NCBI GenBank assembly: GCA_964513515.1
Contig: CAZEMP010000003.1
Span: 87,612-151,611, forward strand
From: Bog-1340 sp964513515
GTDB taxonomy: Bacteria > Patescibacteriota > Minisyncoccia > Phycocordibacterales > GWA1-40-21
Length of the DNA stretch: 64,000 nt
Direction: 5' to 3'
Below, piece after piece: positions 58,653 through 64,000 of this stretch. The translations under genes and the position numbers were made by a program. The notes under the pieces are model-generated. The model was not told the DNA's origin, made no database searches, and saw only the letters and a program-made list of their open reading frames with translations. How positions within the stretch are numbered: the first letter of the stretch is position 1; each line of letters begins with the position of its first letter.

Positions 58653-59282
58653 ATGCAAAATTATACAAAAAATTATACAGATGGATTTACGCTTGTAGAA
58701 GCGCTTATTGCGATCTCAATTCTTATGATTGCTATAGCGAGTCCAATGACTTTGGCTCAAAAGGGTCTTTCAACGGCAACTTTATCAAAAGATCAAATGA
58801 TCGCATCATTTTTGGCACAAGATGGTGTTGAGGCTGTAAAAAATATTAGAGATCAAATAGCGGTAAGTGCTAGTCCAGGATCAGATTGGTTGGGGGCACC
58901 GCTGACACCTTGTGTTTGTGGTCCTTCAGATAACTGCGATTTTAATGTACCGACAGGGTTGAAGTTTTGTACTATAGACACAACTCGTACTTGGACAAAT
59001 ATTGAGGGAGGTTCTATACAGCCAGGAGATGTTAATAATGCAAAATTGAAAATATCCTACACAAATCCATTGCCAGGTGAAACAAAAACATTCTTAAAAT
59101 ATGACTATGCCGGCACAGAGGATTCAAAGTTTACTAGATATATAAATATAAAAAAGAGTGGAACATCTGGTATTTCTTCTGACGAAGCGGTTATAAATGT
59201 TCGAGTATTTTGGGACTCTACTTTAGGTCCACAAAAAATAGATATTCAAGATTTTATTTATAATTATTCTGAGAATTTATAG
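58653..59282 (+). CDS. Type IV prepilin-like protein (PilV type)
   Basis: 209 aa. Class III signal: YTDG|FTLVEALIAISILMI, cleavage after Gly11, Phe12 as mature residue 1 and Glu16 at +5, followed by the hydrophobic helix (to about 33). The rest is a beta-rich pilin head with four Cys in CVCGPSDNC and FC. With the two preceding genes it forms a small pilus or pseudopilus module; no assembly ATPase is in the window. Confidence 0.9.
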   Translation: MQNYTKNYTDGFTLVEALIAISILMIAIASPMTLAQKGLSTATLSKDQMIASFLAQDGVEAVKNIRDQIAVSASPGSDWLGAPLTPCVCGPSDNCDFNVPTGLKFCTIDTTRTWTNIEGGSIQPGDVNNAKLKISYTNPLPGETKTFLKYDYAGTEDSKFTRYINIKKSGTSGISSDEAVINVRVFWDSTLGPQKIDIQDFIYNYSENL

Positions 59283-59327
59283 AAATTATAATCACAGTAG
59301 ATTTATACATCTAAAAAAGTCTATTTG

Positions 59328-59398
59328 GTCAAGTAAATATAATCACTCTAATTTTGTAAAGTATATTTACTTGACTATTGTGATTTCTTTGATATGAT
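59328..59398 (+). promoter_or_regulatory. Promoter of the ribosomal operon, with -35 inside a 14-bp inverted repeat
   Basis: TTGACT (59371-59376), 16-bp spacer, TATGAT (59393-59398). GTCAAGTAAATATA (59328-59341) and TATATTTACTTGAC (59362-59375) are perfect inverted repeats 20 nt apart, and the right arm contains the -35 box. It could be an operator or a terminator of the prepilin gene. Confidence 0.8.
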
Positions 59399-59418
59399 AG
59401 CAAACGTTGTTTATAAAG

Positions 59419-59640
59419 ATGCAAACACCACAAAAAACCAAACAAACAGCCACAGGAATAGTATTAGAAGCTTTTCCAAACACGTTGTTTCAAGTAAAAA
59501 TGGACAATGATAAGGGTGAATTATTGTGCTATCTCTCTGGTAAGATGAGACTTCACAGAATTAAGATTTTGATAGGAGATAGGGTGGAAGTAGTCTTAGA
59601 TGAATACGGTGGAAGAGGAAGAATAATAAGAAGAATTTAA
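59419..59640 (+). CDS. infA: Translation initiation factor IF-1
   Basis: 73 aa from the ATG at 59419. OB-fold with TATGIVLEAFPNTLFQVKMD, CYLSGKMRLHRIKILIGDRV and GRIIRRI. First gene of the operon that runs through rpsI. Confidence 0.96.
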   Translation: MQTPQKTKQTATGIVLEAFPNTLFQVKMDNDKGELLCYLSGKMRLHRIKILIGDRVEVVLDEYGGRGRIIRRI

Positions 59641-59665
59641 GAATAGATTTAAATACTAAAATAAA

Positions 59666-59782
59666 ATGAAAGTAAAGGCTTCAGTTAAAACAATTTGTGC
59701 TAAATGCAGAACCATTAGAAGAAAGGGTCGTGTATATAACACATGTTCGTCCAACCCTAGACATAAGCAAAGACAGGGCTAA
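59666..59782 (+). CDS. rpmJ: Ribosomal protein bL36
   Basis: 38 aa, ATG 59666 to TAA 59782. MKVKASVKTICAKCRTIRRK with zinc ligands Cys11, Cys14, Cys27 and His32: the zinc-containing form. Between infA and rpsM, the usual position. Confidence 0.97.
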   Translation: MKVKASVKTICAKCRTIRRKGRVYNTCSSNPRHKQRQG

Positions 59783-59838
59783 AATATAGTTGATTTTTAA
59801 TAATAGAAATGCTATTGTGGTGTTTCTTATAATAAATT

Positions 59839-60219
59839 ATGCGTATAGTAGGTATTACAATCCCAGACAATAAGAGATTAAGCGTTGGTTTAACAGTCCT
59901 TTATGGTGTAGGACGTTCTTCAGCTAGACAGATTTTAAAACAAGCTAAAGTTGATGAAAGCAAAAAACCAACTGAAATAAGCGCAGAAGAAGAGGCAAAG
60001 ATAAGACAAATTGTTGAAAGCAAAAAAATTGAAGGAGATTTAAAAAGAGAAGTCGGTGGAAATATAAAGAGACTTAAAGATATAAAGAGTTACAGAGGTT
60101 CACGACATGCAAGAAAACTCCCATCAAGAGGTCAAAGAACAAAAACGAATTCAAGAACTTTGAGAGGAAACACAAGAAAGACAATGGGAACCGGAAGAAA
60201 AGCTCCAGATAAAAAATAA
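59839..60219 (+). CDS. rpsM: Ribosomal protein uS13
   Basis: 126 aa. RIVGITIPDNKRLSVGLTVL, GVGRSSA and the basic tail RGQRTKTNSRTLRG with RKAPDKK. 30S head protein contacting tRNA. No Shine-Dalgarno. Confidence 0.97.
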   Translation: MRIVGITIPDNKRLSVGLTVLYGVGRSSARQILKQAKVDESKKPTEISAEEEAKIRQIVESKKIEGDLKREVGGNIKRLKDIKSYRGSRHARKLPSRGQRTKTNSRTLRGNTRKTMGTGRKAPDKK

Positions 60220-60239
60220 TTAAATATACATAACGAACA

Positions 60240-60671
60240 ATGGGTAAGAAACGAATAGCTACAACAGAAGATAAAGCTGGTGTTAAGGCGGGAGCACAAC
60301 CAGTAAAAGTCAGCTCAAAAAAGAGAGTTGATTCTGGTATTTTGTATGTACAATCAACATATAATAATACGATAGTTTTACTTACAGACAAAAAGGGTAA
60401 CGCTCTTATGCAGTCTTCATCCGGAGCACTTGGCTTTCGTGGTGCAAAAAAGGGAACACCATTTGCAGCAGCAAAAGTAGGAGAGACATTGGGAGAAAAA
60501 GCTGCAAACATTGGACTAAAAGAAATAGACGTGATTGTTAAAGGTGTGGGTTCAGGAAGAGAATCGGCGATTAGAGGTTTTATCTCAAAAGGTATAAATA
60601 TCAATAATATAAAAGACGAAACACCAGTTCCACATAACGGACCAAAACCAAAGAAACCAAGAAGAGTATAA
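60240..60671 (+). CDS. rpsK: Ribosomal protein uS11
   Basis: 143 aa. An N-terminal extension of about 20 residues, then GILYVQSTYNNTIVLLTDKK, SSSGALGFRGAKKGTPFAAA and ETPVPHNGPKPKKPRRV, all conserved in uS11 platform protein. 20 nt after rpsM. Confidence 0.97.
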   Translation: MGKKRIATTEDKAGVKAGAQPVKVSSKKRVDSGILYVQSTYNNTIVLLTDKKGNALMQSSSGALGFRGAKKGTPFAAAKVGETLGEKAANIGLKEIDVIVKGVGSGRESAIRGFISKGININNIKDETPVPHNGPKPKKPRRV

Positions 60672-60680
60672 TTTAAATAA

Positions 60681-60753
60681 GATTCAAGATTCAGGATTAA
60701 TGATTCAGGAATAAATTCAAAATCATAAATCTTAAATCATGAATCATAAATCA
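60681..60753. repeat. Dispersed GAATCATGA repeat, copy 2
   Basis: GATTCAAGATTCAGGATTAA through AATCATGAATCATAAATCAA, in the rpsK-rpsD gap; inverse of 18640-18694. Confidence 0.82.
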
Positions 60754-60764
60754 ATTCAAAAAAT

Positions 60765-61370
60765 ATGATTACAGGACCAAAATATAAAATAGCAAGAAGA
60801 TTGGGAACAAGTGTTTATGATAAAACACAAACCCAAAAATTTGCAATGAGAGCAGGCTCAAAAGACACGAAAAAAGTGAAGAGAGCTGGTTCCGATTTTG
60901 GTTTGCAACTTTTAGAAAAACAAAGAGCAAGATTTACATACGGTTTGGGAGAAAGACAATTTAGAAATCTAGTTGAGAAAGTACAAACAAAAAAGGGAGT
61001 TGATATAAATGAGGCTCTCGTACAAGCATTAGAGACAAGACTAGACAACACAATATATAGACTAGGATTTGCATCTACTCGTCAGGCAGCAAGACAAATG
61101 GTTAATCACGGACATATAGATGTAAACGGAAAGAGAAACACAATACCGTCATATCAGGTAACAATAGGAGATACAATTTCAATAAGAGAAAATAGTAAGA
61201 AAAAAGCACTTTTTAAAGACTTAGAGGAAAGACTTAAGGAACAAAAAATACCTTCATGGCTTGCTCAAGGTAAAGATAAAAAAGAAGCTAAAGTACAAGG
61301 ACTTCCAAAGATTGCTGCAAACGAATTATCATTTGATGTGTTCCAGATATTCCAATATTACAACAGATAA
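60765..61370 (+). CDS. rpsD: Ribosomal protein uS4
   Basis: 201 aa. YKIARRLGTSVYD at the start, KQRARFTYGLGERQFRNLV, and the S4 RNA-binding domain LDNTIYRLGFASTRQAARQM, GHIDVNGKRNTIPSYQV. Lacks the N-terminal zinc Cys cluster. Primary 16S assembly protein. A dispersed repeat fills the gap before it. Confidence 0.97.
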   Translation: MITGPKYKIARRLGTSVYDKTQTQKFAMRAGSKDTKKVKRAGSDFGLQLLEKQRARFTYGLGERQFRNLVEKVQTKKGVDINEALVQALETRLDNTIYRLGFASTRQAARQMVNHGHIDVNGKRNTIPSYQVTIGDTISIRENSKKKALFKDLEERLKEQKIPSWLAQGKDKKEAKVQGLPKIAANELSFDVFQIFQYYNR

Positions 61371-61438
61371 TTAATTAGTTATTATAAAATTATTAATTTT
61401 TAAGTAGCTTATAAAAGTTTTAAAACAAAACAAAAAAT

Positions 61439-62398
61439 ATGTCTGAACAATATAAAATATTATTACCATCAAAACCAAGAATTATTTCAGAAAAGGGATT
61501 TTCTGGTGTATATGAAATTGACGGTTTATACCCTGGTTATGGCCACACATTAGGTAATTCCTTGAGAAGAATTATTCTTTCTTCTATTCCTGGAGTATCT
61601 ATTACTACTATAAAGATAAATGGTGTAGATCACGAATTTTCTACTATAAATGGCGTTAAGGAAGATGTTATAAATATAATTTTAAATTTGAAAAAGGTAA
61701 GATTTAAAGTTGTTAACGACGAAGAACAAACAGTTACTTTGAAATTGAAAGGTGTAAATACTGTCACAGCAAAAGACATAAAAGTACCAGGACAGGTAGA
61801 AGTATTAAATCCTGAACAATATATCGCTTCAATTACAGATAAAGCTACAGAACTTTCAATAGAGATGAAGATTCAAAAAGGTCTAGGTTTTGTTCCAAAG
61901 GAAGAAATACAAAAAGATAAAGTAGAAATCGGAACAATAGCAATGGATGCTATTTTTACCCCAGTAAGAAGAGTAAACTATGAAGTAGAAAATATGAGAG
62001 TTGGAGACAGAACAGACTTCAATAAGCTAGTATTTTCAATTGAAACAGACGGATCAATATCACCATCTGATGCACTAGAAAAATCAATTTTTATAATGTT
62101 AGAACAACTTAAAGCTATTATTGGTTTTGAAGAGCCTGTTCTAGCAAAAGAATCAAAGAAATCAGAAAAGGGTGAAGGTTCAGATAAGGAATCTGATCCA
62201 GAATTTTTAAAGACAAGAATAGAGAGCTTGGATCTTTCTGTTAGAACAGTAAACGCTCTTTCAAATGCAAATATAAGAACAGTTGGTGGTCTAGCAAAAA
62301 AGAAGGAAGAAGATCTTACAGATATAGATGGTCTAGGATCAAAGGGAATACAGGAGATTAAAAAAGCGTTATCAAATTTCGGAATTATATTAAAATAA
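61439..62398 (+). CDS. rpoA: RNA polymerase alpha subunit
   Basis: 319 aa. N-terminal domain (PGYGHTLGNSLRRIILSSIPG dimer and beta interface), middle acidic linker about 237-250, and C-terminal domain (SLDLSVRTVNALSNANIRTV, then GLGSKGIQEIKKAL) for UP-element and activator contact. In the operon between rpsD and rplQ. Confidence 0.98.
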   Translation: MSEQYKILLPSKPRIISEKGFSGVYEIDGLYPGYGHTLGNSLRRIILSSIPGVSITTIKINGVDHEFSTINGVKEDVINIILNLKKVRFKVVNDEEQTVTLKLKGVNTVTAKDIKVPGQVEVLNPEQYIASITDKATELSIEMKIQKGLGFVPKEEIQKDKVEIGTIAMDAIFTPVRRVNYEVENMRVGDRTDFNKLVFSIETDGSISPSDALEKSIFIMLEQLKAIIGFEEPVLAKESKKSEKGEGSDKESDPEFLKTRIESLDLSVRTVNALSNANIRTVGGLAKKKEEDLTDIDGLGSKGIQEIKKALSNFGIILK

Positions 62399-62437
62399 AT
62401 TTACAACTTTCACTTTAAAACTTTATAACTGAATCAT

Positions 62438-62785
62438 ATGTTACACGGTAATAAGAAAAAACAATTAAGCAGAGAAAGAAATCAGAGAAACGCTTTGATA
62501 AAGACTCTTGCTGTATCTCTAATAAAGAACGAAAAGATCACCACAACAGAAGTAAAAGCAAAAGTTTTAAAGCCTATTGTTGAGAAACTTATCACTAAAG
62601 GAAAAGCAGCAGATCTAAATGCACGCAGACTTATAGCAAGAAATATTGGTATGGCTTCTGCAGATAAAGTAGTAAAAGTACTTTCACCAAAATATAAAGA
62701 CAGAAACGGAGGTTATTTAAGAGTTATTAAGGTTAAGGCAAGATTATCTGATGGGTCAAGAATGGCTCAGATAGAATTTGTTTAA
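62438..62785 (+). CDS. rplQ: Ribosomal protein bL17
   Basis: 115 aa. MLHGNKKKQLSRERNQRNAL, LIKNEKITTTEVKAKVLKP and GYLRVIKVKARLSDGSRMAQ. Near the peptide exit tunnel. Its end is 10 nt before rplM. Confidence 0.97.
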   Translation: MLHGNKKKQLSRERNQRNALIKTLAVSLIKNEKITTTEVKAKVLKPIVEKLITKGKAADLNARRLIARNIGMASADKVVKVLSPKYKDRNGGYLRVIKVKARLSDGSRMAQIEFV

Positions 62786-62795
62786 TAGAAACTTT

Positions 62796-63146
62796 ATGGA
62801 AAAGAAAATTTACACAATAGATGCAACAGGACAGAAGATGGGAAGATTGGCTGCAAAAGCCTCAGCCTTACTTATTGGTAAGAATCTTGTTGAGTATGCT
62901 AGAAACAAAGTATTTAATGTACAAGTAAATATAGAAAATGCTGGAAAAATAGATCTTTTTGAGGGTAAATTAAAAACAGTATATAAAAGATATTCAGGCT
63001 ATCCAGGAGGACTTCATGAAAAAAGCATGGAACAAGTAATGGATAAAAAAGGAAAGGGAGGATTGCTAAAGATAGCTATTATGGGTATGATTCCAAAAAA
63101 CAAACTAAAATCAAGAATTATAAAGAATTTAGTTATTAAAGAATAA
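62796..63146 (+). CDS. rplM: Ribosomal protein uL13
   Basis: 116 aa from the ATG at 62796; an upstream frame from 62778 overlaps rplQ. IDATGQKMGRLAAKASALLI, KRYSGYPGGLHEKS and MIPKNKLKSRIIKNL. Shorter than E. coli L13 (142) by loss of loops. Confidence 0.96.
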   Translation: MEKKIYTIDATGQKMGRLAAKASALLIGKNLVEYARNKVFNVQVNIENAGKIDLFEGKLKTVYKRYSGYPGGLHEKSMEQVMDKKGKGGLLKIAIMGMIPKNKLKSRIIKNLVIKE

Positions 63147-63150
63147 TCAA

Positions 63151-63561
63151 ATGGAAAAAGATACAAAACACAAATATACAGAAGCTGTTGGTAGAAGAAA
63201 AACTTCTATTGCAAGAGTCCGTGCTACAGTTGCTCCAAAAAATTCTTTCGTAATAAATGATGGAATGAGTATTGATGATTATTTTAAAACAGAAACCCAA
63301 AGAGTAATTGTTGGACAATCTTTGGCTTTAGCTAAGCTTCCACACAATTTGGCAGTATCTGTAAGAGTAAGTGGGGGAGGAGTAAATTCTCAAGCAGAAG
63401 CTATAAGACATGCACTTGCAAGAATAATTATTTTAATGAATCCAGAACTTAGAAAAGATCTAAAGAAAGAAGGATTCCTAAAAAGAGATCCAAGAGCAAA
63501 AGAAAGAAGAAAATTCGGTTTGAAGAAAGCAAGAAAAGCACCACAGTGGTCAAAGAGATAA
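63151..63561 (+). CDS. rpsI: Ribosomal protein uS9
   Basis: 136 aa. YTEAVGRRKTSIARVRATVA, VRVSGGGVNSQAEAIRHALA, and the tail FGLKKARKAPQWSKR ending in the conserved Lys-Arg that touches P-site tRNA. Last gene of the operon; terminator follows. Confidence 0.98.
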   Translation: MEKDTKHKYTEAVGRRKTSIARVRATVAPKNSFVINDGMSIDDYFKTETQRVIVGQSLALAKLPHNLAVSVRVSGGGVNSQAEAIRHALARIIILMNPELRKDLKKEGFLKRDPRAKERRKFGLKKARKAPQWSKR

Positions 63562-63566
63562 GAAAA

Positions 63567-63600
63567 ATTTAAAAAGTCGCCAAGGGGCGACTTTTTAAAT
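63567..63600 (+). terminator. Terminator of the ribosomal operon
   Basis: ATTTAAAAAGTCGCC-AAG-GGCGACTTTTTAAAT type stem with T run. Confidence 0.95.
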
Positions 63601-63629
63601 GTAAAGTATTATTTTTTCTTGTATATAAA

Positions 63630-63818
63630 ACGTCAAGCCCGCCATCAATCTCGATGCGCGGGCTTGCTCGGTTCTTCTACTCATACTTTGGCCTTAAAAA
63701 GTCCCACATGCTTCCTGCCATTGAAGGCTTCGGTTTAGCACGGGGGCCAAATGCATAAGTTGGGGCCGAGCACTCTCATCTCCTAGCTGTACCCCGTAAT
63801 CTAGGAAGTTGTATCTAC
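63630..63818 (-). ncRNA. Candidate structured RNA or short-peptide transcript
   Basis: A GC-richer stretch between a good promoter (63850-63823) and an intrinsic terminator (63666-63634). TGCTCGG and CCGAGCA close a domain of about 100 nt; TCCTAG/CTAGGA pairs upstream. Two 14-codon frames are present, one (MAGSMWDFLRPKYE) with a purine-rich AGGA before its second Met. No long gene; not recognised as RNase P, tmRNA, 6S or SRP RNA. 63562-63939 holds only this and terminators. Confidence 0.55.
63634..63666 (-). terminator. Intrinsic terminator of the candidate RNA
   Basis: CAAGCCCGC and GCGGGCTTG stem with inner CATC/GATG; on the minus strand ACGTTTTATA follows. Confidence 0.8.
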
Positions 63819-63822
63819 ACAT

Positions 63823-63850
63823 ATAGTACTATAATAAAATAAAAAGTCAA
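63823..63850 (-). promoter_or_regulatory. Promoter of the candidate RNA
   Basis: On the minus strand TTGACT (63850-63845), 16-bp spacer, TACTAT (63828-63823). Confidence 0.7.
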
Positions 63851-63873
63851 GTATTTAATTATTAAAATTTTAA

Positions 63874-63925
63874 AACAAAAAAACAGCCTGCCCCCGGCCT
63901 CCTCACTCTTACGAGAGTGAGGAGG
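63874..63925 (-). terminator. Terminator of the gene entering from the right
   Basis: CCTCCTCACTCT-TACG-AGAGTGAGGAGG perfect stem (63898-63925); on the minus strand a run of seven T follows. Confidence 0.92.
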
Positions 63926-63939
63926 CGGGGCAAGCCGCC

Positions 63940-64000
63940 TTAGATCTCAAGCTTCATCGGGATGGGAATGCCTTCTCCATTCCACAATTCACCCCTATAG
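63940..64000 (-). CDS. 3' end of a gene entering from the right edge
   Basis: Frame closed by TAA (63942-63940) gives the last 19 residues (ending GIPIPMKLEI). Higher GC than neighbours and a strong terminator match the other cassette genes. Identity unknown. Confidence 0.5.
   Translation of the reverse strand, partial: YRGELWNGEGIPIPMKLEI

Noticed and set aside
63630..63818. SRP (4.5S) RNA
   Set aside because: A GGCAGGAAGCA stretch suggested it, but the conserved apical loop with GGAA tetraloop and its symmetric bulge is missing.
1..64000. CRISPR arrays, prophage structural genes, transposases, integrases, rRNA genes
   Set aside because: None found: no regularly spaced repeats, no recognisable transposase or recombinase motif, no rRNA sequence.

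Overview
The window looks like a stretch of an AT-rich (by eye about one third GC) genome of a candidate-phyla-radiation bacterium, most likely Parcubacteria/Patescibacteria. The reasons are compact genes, many short hypothetical proteins, truncated housekeeping enzymes (AlaRS without its C-terminal domain, UvrC without its HhH tail, UvrA with a shortened zinc region), a membrane-anchored Clp-like ATPase with a decayed first AAA module, and a conserved ribosomal protein/rpoA operon. The assignment is inference. A run of ten Ns with a chimeric flank inside uvrA (26639-26804) shows this is a scaffolded draft assembly.

Layout. 1-1515 (minus): FAD oxidoreductase, cupredoxin and a small membrane protein. 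1564-5705: a tiny basic protein, TspO, three tandem paralogous helical proteins, an MFS transporter and an ExoX-like exonuclease. 5762-9595: a Cys-rich miniprotein, an ABC-F ATPase and a higher-GC module (HTH protein, small protein, ParB-like protein). 9629-13103: DEAD-box helicase with a long leader, DUF378, AlkD-like protein and a GC-rich 87-aa gene. 13126-16005 (minus): Clp-like ATPase and partner. 16146-22946: secreted CAP protein, a probable small RNA, pseudouridine synthase, LOG protein, FKBP, Tgt and small proteins. 23017-31597: uvrB, two-component pair, uvrA, methyltransferase and uvrC. 31647-36771: ddl, trhO, tRNA-Ala(UGC), and a minus-strand operon of an ATP-pyrophosphatase, an AlaRS-like paralog and an SDR. 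36824-37890: a GC-rich gene with a hairpin leader. 38186-43681: saccharopine-dehydrogenase-like protein and a csoR-copA copper operon. 43729-50400: tRNA-Ala(GGC), ppa and a MacAB-type exporter, ychF. 50372-55969: mnmA, endonuclease, UDG, SOD, DHFR-like protein, alaS. 56018-59282: type IV pilus-like genes. 59371-63600: infA-rpmJ-rpsM-rpsK-rpsD-rpoA-rplQ-rplM-rpsI. The right edge holds a probable small RNA and the tail of another cassette gene.

Two expression styles coexist. Most AT-rich genes have no Shine-Dalgarno sequence, and several have a (often extended) -10 box only 6-9 nt before the ATG, which predicts leaderless mRNAs. A second class, mostly GC-rich or less AT-rich, has TTGACA-type promoters, palindromes or hairpins in the promoter or leader, a strong Shine-Dalgarno, and its own intrinsic terminator (around 5762, 7563-9539, 12747-13010, 17477, 30176, 36995 and the right edge). 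These look like self-contained, possibly transferred or clade-specific cassettes.

Other striking structures are matching elements downstream of both tRNA-Ala genes (an inverted copy of the tRNA 3' end split by a covarying hairpin), dispersed inverted-repeat elements including one inserted in frame in tgt, and the ATP-PPase/AlaRS-like/SDR operon as a candidate undescribed pathway.
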